Shown here: positions 33,298 through 40,306 of the stretch, one piece after another
Layout: every line of letters begins with the position of its first letter
How positions within the stretch are numbered: the stretch's first letter is position 1
The notes under the pieces: model-generated
Databases searched by the model: none
Seen by the model: only the letters and a program-made list of their open reading frames with translations
What the model was told of the DNA's origin: nothing
NCBI GenBank assembly: GCA_029259605.1
Contig: JAJDEV010000166.1
Coordinates: forward strand, 1 to 40,306
Direction of reading: 5' to 3'
From: Planctomycetota bacterium
Lineage (GTDB): Bacteria > Planctomycetota > UBA1135 > GCA-002686595
DNA: 40,306 nt
Made by a program: the position numbers and the translations under genes

Positions 33298-36030
33298 ATG
33301 AACTCCGCACGTCGATCCCCCACCGTCCTCCGCATCCAGCACCGTTCCCTCACATTCGTCGGGGCGCTCGCGCTCGCGCTCGCGTCCGCGTGCAGCGGCT
33401 CGGGCGGCGGTGGGACGGACGGCGTTCAGGCGTCCGCCTCGCAGGCGAACCAGTCCGTCGCCGAGAGCGCGGGCACGGCGGCGTTCAACGTCGTGCTCTC
33501 CCAAGCCGCGACCGTTGACGTCAGCGTCCCGTTCACGCTCGCGGGTACGGCAACTTCCGGAGTCGACTACACCGCGCCGGCGAGCCCGCTCGTGATCGCC
33601 GCCGGCCAAACGGTGGGCTCGATCTCGCTCGCCATCGTGGACGACACGACGGTGGAGTCGAACGAAACGATCGTCGTCTCGCTCGGCAGTCCGACGAACG
33701 CCACCCTGGGCAGCGCCTCGACACACACCGTGACGATCCTCGATGACGACGGCGCTCCCGTGCCGTCGGTCGCATGGATGTCGGCCGCGCAGAACGTATC
33801 GGAGGGAGCCGGCATCGCGACCGTGACGGCGAAACTCTCCGCGGGCACGACCAGCGACGTGACCGTGCCGTTCACGCTGACGGGAGGAAGCGCGACGTCG
33901 CCGGCCGACTTCTCGCTCTCGCCGAGCCCGCTCGTCATCCCCGCCGGCGACCTCTTCGCGCAGGTCAGCGTCACGCTCGTCGACGACTCGGTCACCGAAG
34001 GCAACGAGACGCTCTCGATCACGCTCGGAACGCCGACGAACGCGCTGCTCGGAGCGCCCACGACGCACGCGCTCACGATCGTCGACAACGAGGTCGTGCG
34101 CCTCGCCGGCTCGCAGGGTGCGGTGCTCGTCGCCGTCGATCCGGCGACGGCGGCGCACGAGCGCTTCTCCGAGTACGGCATGCGCGGGCCGTCGGGCGTC
34201 CGCGGGCTCGCGTTCGACTGGAACTCGAAGACGCTCTACGCCGTCGACGGCGACACGGGTGCGCTGCTCACGATCTCCGCCGACGGCTTCGCGACGCCGA
34301 TCGGCGCCGTCGGGTTCCCGAACATCCACAGCCTCGCGTTCGACGTGAACACGAACACGCTCTGGGCGGTCGACAACACGCTGAAGACGCTCATTCGTAT
34401 CGATCCGTCGACGGCGGAGGGAACCCAGGTCGGCACGCACGCCTTCGGATCGATCGGAGGTCTCGCGTTCGACCCGAACACGAACACGCTCTACGGCGTC
34501 ACCGCGTTCGGCTTGATGACGTTCAACACCACGACGGGAGAGGGAACGGCCGTCGGGCAGATCGGCTTCCAGCTCCTGACCGGTCTGTCGTTCGACCCCG
34601 TTACGAACCAGCTGTACGGGACGCGCGGGCAGAACAGCGCGGACTTCTTCAAGATCAACAAGGCGTCGGGCAAGGGCACGCTCGTGGGAAGGCTGAAGTC
34701 GGCGCCCTTCGGGCTCGCGTTCGATCCGCTGACGAACACGGTGCTGGGCGCCGACCCGGTGTCCAAGGAGCTCGTCACGATCCACCCAGTGACGCGCGTG
34801 GAAGCGGTGCTCGGGCAGTTCGGCATCAACGCGCGTGACCTGGCCTACGACGCGAAGACGGACACGCTCTACACGTCGGACGCGTACTCGGACAAGCTGA
34901 TTGTGCTCGACCGTGACACCGGGATCGGCACGATCGTCGGTGACTTCGGCGGCGGGTTCGAATCGGTCGGGGGGCTCACGTTCGACCCGGTCGGCGATCG
35001 GCTGCTTGGCTCGGACACGCTGTCGGGGGAACTCGTCTCGATCGATCCCGCGACGGGAGCGGCGACGTTGATCGGCTCGACCAACGTCGCGCTACACGGC
35101 CTCGCGCTCGACACCATCCACGGAGTGCTCTACGGAACGAACGCCTTCAACAAGGAGCTCTACACGGTGGACATGGCAACGGGCGCGACGACGGTCGTCG
35201 GCATGGTCGGCTTCGACGGAGCGTACGGCCTCGCCTTCGACTCGCTGACCGACCGACTGCTGAGCACGCGCTACAAGGCGAACGATCTGCTCGAAATCGA
35301 CCGCGCGACGGGTGCGGCGACGATCGTCGGCATGCCGGGATTCAACAGCGTGCTCGGGCTCGCCTTCGACCCGAACGCGAACGTCCTCTTCGGTCAGAAC
35401 TTCGACCTGATCGCGATCGACCCGAACACCGGCCGCTCGCGCTCGCGCGGCGGCACGGGCGGCTCGAGCATTCGGGGCCTCGCGTACGACCGCAACACGA
35501 ACACGCTCTACGGCGTGGACTACTACCTGCACCAACTCCTGCGGATCGACCAGGCGACGGGCGAGTCGGAAGCGATCGGCGCGCTGGGCGAAACCGGTAC
35601 GGCCGGCCTCGCCTTCGACCCGAACACGAACACGCTCTACGGCGTCAATCCGAGCCGGGGTCGCATCTCGCGCATCGACACGACGACCGGCGTCGCGGAT
35701 TCGTCGGGCTTCGCGTCGCTCGGGATGACCGGCGTCTCGGGGATCGCGTTCGATTCGAATACGAGCACGCTCTACGGCGTCGAGCGCGGCGCGGATCAGC
35801 TCGTGACGATCAACACGTCGACCGGCGTCGCCACGGCGGTCGGCCCCGTCGGTTTCGCAGGGATCGAGGGACTCGGTTTCGACCCCGACACGAACACGCT
35901 CTACGCGACAAACCCCTACGTACTGGGTGGCACGGGCGAGCTCTTGAGGATCGACACCGCGACCGGCGCCGGGACGTCGATCGGGAAGACCGGCTACTGG
36001 CTTGCTGCGTTGACCGGGCCCGCTCTCTAG
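33298..36030 (+). CDS. Surface lipoprotein with two Calx-beta domains and a 14-repeat propeller
   Basis: A 910-residue lipoprotein (ALASAC, Cys32, then a Ser/Gly linker); ATG 33298 was chosen because it directly precedes this signal. Two Calx-beta domains span about 45-145 and 147-262, each with the PFTLxGxAT, (V/I)xDDxxVExNETxxVxL and HTVTILDDD elements; they bind calcium in other proteins. Residues about 281-907 are 14 repeats of about 43 residues with the signature GLAFDPNTNTLYGVD, a variable turn and LxxID, typical of NHL/LVIVD-like propellers. The stop codon lies inside a 10-bp inverted repeat. It is probably a calcium-stiffened stalk carrying a binding head at the cell surface. It sits upstream of a propeller-type hybrid kinase in the same direction. 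Confidence 0.87.
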   Translation: MNSARRSPTVLRIQHRSLTFVGALALALASACSGSGGGGTDGVQASASQANQSVAESAGTAAFNVVLSQAATVDVSVPFTLAGTATSGVDYTAPASPLVIAAGQTVGSISLAIVDDTTVESNETIVVSLGSPTNATLGSASTHTVTILDDDGAPVPSVAWMSAAQNVSEGAGIATVTAKLSAGTTSDVTVPFTLTGGSATSPADFSLSPSPLVIPAGDLFAQVSVTLVDDSVTEGNETLSITLGTPTNALLGAPTTHALTIVDNEVVRLAGSQGAVLVAVDPATAAHERFSEYGMRGPSGVRGLAFDWNSKTLYAVDGDTGALLTISADGFATPIGAVGFPNIHSLAFDVNTNTLWAVDNTLKTLIRIDPSTAEGTQVGTHAFGSIGGLAFDPNTNTLYGVTAFGLMTFNTTTGEGTAVGQIGFQLLTGLSFDPVTNQLYGTRGQNSADFFKINKASGKGTLVGRLKSAPFGLAFDPLTNTVLGADPVSKELVTIHPVTRVEAVLGQFGINARDLAYDAKTDTLYTSDAYSDKLIVLDRDTGIGTIVGDFGGGFESVGGLTFDPVGDRLLGSDTLSGELVSIDPATGAATLIGSTNVALHGLALDTIHGVLYGTNAFNKELYTVDMATGATTVVGMVGFDGAYGLAFDSLTDRLLSTRYKANDLLEIDRATGAATIVGMPGFNSVLGLAFDPNANVLFGQNFDLIAIDPNTGRSRSRGGTGGSSIRGLAYDRNTNTLYGVDYYLHQLLRIDQATGESEAIGALGETGTAGLAFDPNTNTLYGVNPSRGRISRIDTTTGVADSSGFASLGMTGVSGIAFDSNTSTLYGVERGADQLVTINTSTGVATAVGPVGFAGIEGLGFDPDTNTLYATNPYVLGGTGELLRIDTATGAGTSIGKTGYWLAALTGPAL
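34190..35995 (+). repeat. Coding tandem repeats: 14 NHL/LVIVD-like propeller units
   Basis: Fourteen units of about 129 bp with well-conserved DNA around the phrase encoding FDPNTNTLYGV (for example near 34465, 35485, 35618 and 35880). The DNA-level similarity suggests recent unit duplication or gene conversion. The number again fits two seven-bladed propellers. Confidence 0.78.
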
Positions 36031-36089
36031 CAGGCCTGCCGAATTCATCCCCCTTCGACGACGCCGTGAGTTTCACCACGGCCTGCTAG
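36027..36089. repeat. Inverted repeat spanning the stop codon of the Calx-beta gene
   Basis: CTAGCAGGCC (36027-36036) is the exact reverse complement of GGCCTGCTAG (36080-36089). The left arm lies within a 10-bp palindrome, GCAGGCCTGC (36030-36039). Inside the loop GCCGTG (36063-36068) pairs with CACGGC (36077-36082), so alternative foldings compete. No T tract follows. It could be a termination or attenuation structure or the remnant of a small inverted-repeat element. Confidence 0.6.
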
Positions 36090-36120
36090 CGCGGCCGCGA
36101 ACGCCAGAGCGTCGTTCGGA

Positions 36121-36229
36121 TCCCGAACTCGGGAGTGCGGCCTTCACGCTGCGGGTCGGCGCGACTTTACGAGCGCGAGTCTGCGGTCCGTCGCGCCCGG
36201 GTGGCTACCATGGAGTCCGTCGCGCCCGG
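36121..36229. promoter_or_regulatory. Possible operator elements upstream of the propeller histidine kinase
   Basis: The gap 36031-36303 contains the inverted repeat TCCCGA-AC-TCGGGA (36121-36134) and a 15-bp direct repeat, GTCCGTCGCGCCCGG, at 36186-36200 and 36215-36229 (29-bp period, near three helical turns). Phased direct repeats before a start codon are typical of response-regulator sites, but the binding protein is unknown. Confidence 0.35.
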
Positions 36230-36303
36230 CTCTGGCGCGAACGCCACCAAGAGGTGCCGGTCTGAGGGAACTTGCCATCCATTTCGACAGGTGCGTCCGG
36301 CGC

Positions 36304-39300
36304 ATGCGATCCGTCGTTGCGCTGGCGCTCGCCGCCGCCGCGGCACCGGTCGCGCTCGGACAGACGGAGTCGCGGCCCGACGACCCGCTGGCGTGGACCG
36401 AACCCGGATGGGACGTGCGGCGCTGGACGACCGACGACGGCTTGCCGCAGAACTCGGTCAACGCGGTCGCACAGACGCCGGACGGGTTCCTCTGGTTCGG
36501 CACGTTCGGCGGGCTCTCACGCTTCGACGGCGTGCGATTCGCTACCGCGCGGATCGCCGACGGACGCGACTCGGCGACCCTGCGGATCCTGTCACTGCAT
36601 GTCGATGTCGACGGCGGCCTGTGGGCCGGGACCGAGGGGCAGGGGCTCTTTCGGGTCTCCGGCAATGAGCTCGTTCCCATCGAGCGCGACGATGGACGTC
36701 CGTGGGGCAAGATCTGGTCGATCGCCGGGGATCGCGACGGGATCCTGGTCGGCGGCGCAGGTCTCGTGCGCGTCTCACCGGAGGGGATGCAGACGTTCGC
36801 ACCGATCGCAGACCAGCCCGACGCGAACGTGCGCGACCTGCTATTCGACCTCCAGGGAACGTTGTGGGTCGTGACCAGCGAGGGCGTCGCGCGCCGCGCT
36901 CCCGATGGCGCGTTCCAAGTCGTCGCGCCCTTCGGCGGTTGGACGATCGGCGAGGTCGAAGACGGCGCGCTGCTGCTCAACGCCGGCAGCACGTTCCTGC
37001 GCGCCGAGGGAGACGGGTTCGTCCCGGTCGACGAGCTGTCGATACGCAACTGGGTCTTCGCTCACACGCGCGACAGTGCGGGGCGCATCTGGATCGGAGG
37101 ACAGCGCGGGTTGCAGCGCCTCTCGAGCCGCGTCGAGGACGACGGCCGGCGAACGCTCGAGCTCGTCACGCTTCGCGGCGAGTCCGAGCTCGGCGGCTTC
37201 GTCCGCTCGATCTTCGAGGACGCCGAGCACAACCTCTGGGTCGGCATCGACGGCGGCGGTGTCGTGCGTGTGAAGCGGTCGCGGGCGCTCGAACTGACCG
37301 ACCTCCGGCTCGACGGTACCAACGCTGTGTTCGAGCTCGCCGGCGCGGACTCCGCGGAGATGTGGTTGTCGTTCTCCGATCGCAGCATCTACCGCATGCG
37401 GAACGGCGTCGCCGAACGCGCGCCGTTCGCGACCGAGCCCATTCAGAGCACGTCCCTGGGTACCGATGCGGACGGTCGCCTGTGGATCGGCTGCGAGGGT
37501 GCGCTGCTCGCTTGGCACAACGGGGTGTCGAGCGAGCATCCATTGGAAGGGGTCACGGCACAACTCCACCTCCAGAACGGCGAGTCCTGGTTCGGAGCCG
37601 CGGGCCAGCTCGTCCGCTTCGAGTCCGGCGCTCCCGTCGAAGCGTACGCGCTCTCACCCACGTGGGGCGCTCCGCTCGCGATCGCGCCAGCCCCCGACGC
37701 GGGCGTTTGGCTGATCACGAAGGAATACCTCCTGCGCGCGGCGCGCGGCGACGCGACTGCGATCGAGACATCGCATAGCCGACCGGAGGCGCCCTTTCGC
37801 TCGCTCCACGTCGACGCGAGCGGAACGCTGTGGATCGGAACGTACGGCGGCGGCCTGGTCCGCTGGTCGAAGGACACCTGCACCGTCTACCACACCTCGA
37901 ACGGCTTGCTCGACGACTCTCTCGGTCGGATCTTCGGCGACGAGCACAGCCTCTGGATCAACAGCAACGCGGGCGTGTTCCGGGTCGGACGCACGGAGCT
38001 CGACGCCGTCGCCTCCGGACTGCGCGATCGCGTGGAGTGCGTCCTCCTCAGTATGAGCGAGGGCAACGGCGGCGGCGGAGTCCGCACGGCTGACGGACGC
38101 ATGTGGTTTCCGAGCATCCGCGGTGTCGTTTCCGTGGCCCCCGATGTTCGGCTGAACGAGACGATGCCGCCCGTCGTCATCGACGACGTCAAGCTCGACG
38201 GTCGTTCGATCCCGTTCTCGTCGGGCATCGTGATCGGGGCGGGATCCCATCGGCTCGAAATCGCGTACAGCGCCCTGTCCTACGCCGATCCCGAGCGCTG
38301 CTCGTTCCGCGTTCGCCTGCGCGGGCGCGACACCGACTGGGTCGAGGGATCCCCCGATCGCGTCGCGACGTACACCGCGCTGAAGGCGGGCGAGTACGAC
38401 TTCCATGTCGTCGCGAGCAACAACGACGGTCTCTGGAACGCGACGGGCGCGCGGCTCGATGTACGCGTCGATCCGGGTATGTTCGAGCGTGCGTGGTTCC
38501 GGTGGCTCGGAGCGTTCGTGCTGCTCGGCCTCGCGCTCGCCGCGCGGCACTGGTGGCTGGGGAACCGTCGCCTCGAGACCGCGCTCGGCCAACGCAGCCT
38601 GGCCGAGGAAGCGCTGCGCGCGAGCGAGGACACCTTCCGTGTCGTCGCCGAGACCGCGACCGACGCGATCATCACCATCAACGCGTCGAACGAGATCGTC
38701 TACGCGAACCCTGCGACCGCCCGCCTCTTCGGCGTCGGACCGGGAGACTCGATCGGAACGTCTCTCGCGCGTTTCATTCCGGAGCGGTATCGCGCGCGGC
38801 ACGCCGAGAAACTCGGGGCCTATCTGCGCTCCGGTGTGCCCACGATCCCTTGGGACGGCTTGTCGCTGAGCGGTCTGCGCGCGGACGGTACCGAGTTCCC
38901 GATCGAGCTCTCGTTCGGAGCGCACCGTACCCCCGACGGACGTCGCGCGATCACGGCCATCATGCGCGACGTCACCGAGCGCCAGCGGCTCGAACAGAGG
39001 CTGCTCGATTCGCGCAAGACCGAGGCGCTCGGTCGCCTCGCCGGCGGTGTGGCGCACGACTTCAACAACATCCTCACCGCCCTGCTCGGCAACGTGGACC
39101 TGGCGCGCGAGAGCCTTCATGACCCGCTGGAGGTCGAGCGCTCGCTGGCCCAGGTCGCGCGTTGCGGCGAGCGCGCCGCGGCGCTCACCAAACAGCTGCT
39201 CGCGGTCAGTCGCCGACAGATCATCCGCCCGATCGTCATGCAGCCCGACGCGACGCTCGCTGAGCTCGACCCCCTGCTGCGCCGCCTCATTCCGGCGAAC

Positions 39301-40152
39301 ATCGAAACGACCTACGCGCTCCAAGCCGGTTCCGCCTGCGTGCTCGCCGACCCGACGCAGTTCGAGCAGCTCGTGATGAACCTCGCTCTGAACGCGCGCG
39401 ACGCGATGCCGAGCGGCGGCAGCCTGCGCATCGCGAGCGACGCCGTCGAGATCACTTCGAGCGAAGGAGGCGACGCGCCACCGCCAGGTTCCTACGTGCG
39501 CCTGTCCGTGACGGACACTGGCACCGGAATCGCCGACGCGCACTTGCCGCACGTCTTCGAACCGTTCTTCACGACCAAGCCGGTGGGACAAGGGACGGGG
39601 CTCGGCCTCGCTTCGGTTCACGGCATCGTGCAACAGTCGGGTGCATACATCAGCGTGGACTCGACTCCCGGCGTCGGTGCGCGCTTCGTCATCCACCTGC
39701 CGCGCATCGATGCGAGCGTCGACGCGCAAGCCGCGCCGCTACCGTCCCCTCCCCGGACCGACGTTCCGCATCGCAACGCATCGATCCTCGTCTGCGACGA
39801 CTACGAAGCCATCCTCGAGATGGCACGCGCGGCGCTCCTTTCCGCGGGCCACGAGGTGCATCACGCGAATCACCCGACCCTCGCGCTCGAGCTCGCGCGC
39901 CGGCATTCGATCGACGTGCTCGTGACCGACGTCGTGATGCCGGGGATGACCGGACCGGAACTCGCCGAGCGCGTGCGCGCGCTGCATCCCTCGGTTCGTG
40001 TGCTGTTCATCTCCGGATACGTCGACGAGGGGTCGCGGGAAGGCTTGGGCGGAGCCACCTTCCTCACGAAACCGTTCAAGACGCGTGAGCTGATGGAAAC
40101 GGTGAACCGAGTGCTCGCCCAAGACGTCGGCTCCGTGGACGCCGACGCGTAA
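36304..40152 (+). CDS. Hybrid histidine kinase with periplasmic Reg_prop propeller, Y_Y_Y, PAS, HisKA, HATPase and receiver
   Basis: A 1282-residue sensor. A Sec signal (PVALG|Q, residue 20) leads to a large periplasmic part of two-component-regulator propeller repeats (about 35-600; WTTDDGLPQNSVNAVAQTPDGFLWFGT is the classic Reg_prop opening). A Y_Y_Y domain (about 649-722; YTALKAGEYDFHV) and one transmembrane helix (about 731-752) follow. Inside are a PAS domain (about 773-890), HisKA with His918 (GVAHDFNN), HATPase (DTGTGIA near 1070, GTGLGL) and a C-terminal receiver (about 1158-1280) with Asp1165, Asp1166, acceptor Asp1209 and Lys1256. All key residues are present. In Bacteroidota, Reg_prop/Y_Y_Y kinases sense sugars, but those carry a DNA-binding domain after the receiver; this one has none, so an unlinked partner must complete the phosphorelay. 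Confidence 0.94.
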   Translation: MRSVVALALAAAAAPVALGQTESRPDDPLAWTEPGWDVRRWTTDDGLPQNSVNAVAQTPDGFLWFGTFGGLSRFDGVRFATARIADGRDSATLRILSLHVDVDGGLWAGTEGQGLFRVSGNELVPIERDDGRPWGKIWSIAGDRDGILVGGAGLVRVSPEGMQTFAPIADQPDANVRDLLFDLQGTLWVVTSEGVARRAPDGAFQVVAPFGGWTIGEVEDGALLLNAGSTFLRAEGDGFVPVDELSIRNWVFAHTRDSAGRIWIGGQRGLQRLSSRVEDDGRRTLELVTLRGESELGGFVRSIFEDAEHNLWVGIDGGGVVRVKRSRALELTDLRLDGTNAVFELAGADSAEMWLSFSDRSIYRMRNGVAERAPFATEPIQSTSLGTDADGRLWIGCEGALLAWHNGVSSEHPLEGVTAQLHLQNGESWFGAAGQLVRFESGAPVEAYALSPTWGAPLAIAPAPDAGVWLITKEYLLRAARGDATAIETSHSRPEAPFRSLHVDASGTLWIGTYGGGLVRWSKDTCTVYHTSNGLLDDSLGRIFGDEHSLWINSNAGVFRVGRTELDAVASGLRDRVECVLLSMSEGNGGGGVRTADGRMWFPSIRGVVSVAPDVRLNETMPPVVIDDVKLDGRSIPFSSGIVIGAGSHRLEIAYSALSYADPERCSFRVRLRGRDTDWVEGSPDRVATYTALKAGEYDFHVVASNNDGLWNATGARLDVRVDPGMFERAWFRWLGAFVLLGLALAARHWWLGNRRLETALGQRSLAEEALRASEDTFRVVAETATDAIITINASNEIVYANPATARLFGVGPGDSIGTSLARFIPERYRARHAEKLGAYLRSGVPTIPWDGLSLSGLRADGTEFPIELSFGAHRTPDGRRAITAIMRDVTERQRLEQRLLDSRKTEALGRLAGGVAHDFNNILTALLGNVDLARESLHDPLEVERSLAQVARCGERAAALTKQLLAVSRRQIIRPIVMQPDATLAELDPLLRRLIPANIETTYALQAGSACVLADPTQFEQLVMNLALNARDAMPSGGSLRIASDAVEITSSEGGDAPPPGSYVRLSVTDTGTGIADAHLPHVFEPFFTTKPVGQGTGLGLASVHGIVQQSGAYISVDSTPGVGARFVIHLPRIDASVDAQAAPLPSPPRTDVPHRNASILVCDDYEAILEMARAALLSAGHEVHHANHPTLALELARRHSIDVLVTDVVMPGMTGPELAERVRALHPSVRVLFISGYVDEGSREGLGGATFLTKPFKTRELMETVNRVLAQDVGSVDADA

Positions 40153-40162
40153 GGCCGGCCTT
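40151..40162. other. Palindrome at the kinase stop codon
   Basis: AAGGCCGGCCTT is a perfect 12-bp palindrome overlapping the TAA stop and followed by one more T. It may act in 3' end formation but is short of a standard terminator. Confidence 0.4.
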
Positions 40163-40306
40163 TGCAGCGCGCCAACACTTCCGTTGGCAGCCGCCGCAGG
40201 ACTCGTCGGCTAGCCCGGATCATTCATGAGCATGCACGCCAAAAGCTGCAATCGACCGGCTACGCCGGTCTCTCGGCCCCTGCCGGCACTTTGCGAACGT
40301 CGGCGT
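40153..40306. other. Hairpin-rich right end, possible edge of a mobile or repetitive element
   Basis: There is no gene in these 154 bp. They contain GCCAAC/GTTGGC (40171-40176 and 40183-40188, loop ACTTCC), AGCCG/CGGCT (40189-40193 and 40207-40211) and the perfect 7-bp hairpin GACCGGC-TAC-GCCGGTC (40254-40270). The stretch from about 40209, beginning GCTAGCCCGGATCATTCATG, has the look of an insertion-sequence terminus or dispersed intergenic repeat. This is an impression only, since the window ends before any transposase. Confidence 0.3.

Noticed and set aside
36304-40152. Sugar-utilisation regulator with C-terminal AraC domain, as in Bacteroidota hybrid systems
   Set aside because: The protein ends directly after the receiver domain, and no polysaccharide utilisation genes are nearby.
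40189-40211. Hammerhead-like ribozyme suggested by GACGAGTCC on the minus strand
   Set aside because: The CUGANGA box and the GAAA box are not both present in the required order.

Overview
This is a GC-rich bacterial window of about 40 kb with dense, long genes and no tRNA, rRNA, CRISPR array or complete transposase gene. An ECF sigma factor of the planctomycete-expanded type overlaps a membrane Ser/Thr kinase gene. With it occur very large repeat lipoproteins (FG-GAP/VCBS, Calx-beta and NHL-like propellers), a DUF4388-TPR protein, a kinase fused to a SUMF1-like domain and two hybrid histidine kinases. This mix points to Planctomycetota or a closely similar large-genome phylum such as Myxococcota. 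The assignment is inferred from gene content, not from a marker gene. Most products look exported: seven lipoproteins, six Sec proteins whose predicted cleavage site is followed by Gln, and two Tat substrates.

Layout. 1-513 is non-coding and carries two families of direct repeats with small hairpins. 514-6570 is a minus-strand block, read right to left: ECF sigma factor, Ser/Thr kinase (ATGA overlap), a 78-bp gap with a palindromic operator, TetR regulator, secreted alpha/beta hydrolase (ATGA overlap) and an LTA4H-like M1 aminopeptidase lipoprotein. 6647-12559 is a divergent plus-strand run of six genes: a Tat-exported thiol-dioxygenase-like cupin, a cytosolic paralogue (1-nt overlap), a thioredoxin-like/alpha-alpha toroid protein, a secreted unknown, a YwqK/MORN-like lipoprotein and a Tat-exported DUF1513 protein. 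A hybrid histidine kinase (12571-14424, minus) with a degenerate first receiver converges on this run.

14631-25910 is the most striking part. Three overlapping plus-strand genes encode a 1985-residue lipoprotein (Ig-like double repeats, a propeller and 14 VCBS repeats), a 1375-residue membrane kinase with a large periplasmic part ending in a SUMF1-like domain that lacks the formylglycine-generating cysteines, and a 400-residue lipoprotein. They probably form one envelope-associated signalling module. 26008-26997 (minus) is a secreted Cys-rich unknown followed by a clear intrinsic terminator.

27362-32227 (plus) holds a DUF4388-TPR membrane protein, a CRTAC1-type FG-GAP/ASPIC lipoprotein, a probable outer-membrane barrel lipoprotein and a small BON-like protein. 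32235-33080 (minus) is a secreted unknown. 33298-36030 is a Calx-beta plus 14-repeat propeller lipoprotein. After a structured 273-bp gap comes 36304-40152, a Reg_prop/Y_Y_Y hybrid histidine kinase. The last 154 bp are rich in hairpins and may be the edge of a mobile or repetitive element cut by the window boundary.

The recurring theme is environmental sensing by large extracytoplasmic propellers wired to four kinases (two Ser/Thr, two His) and two transcriptional regulators.
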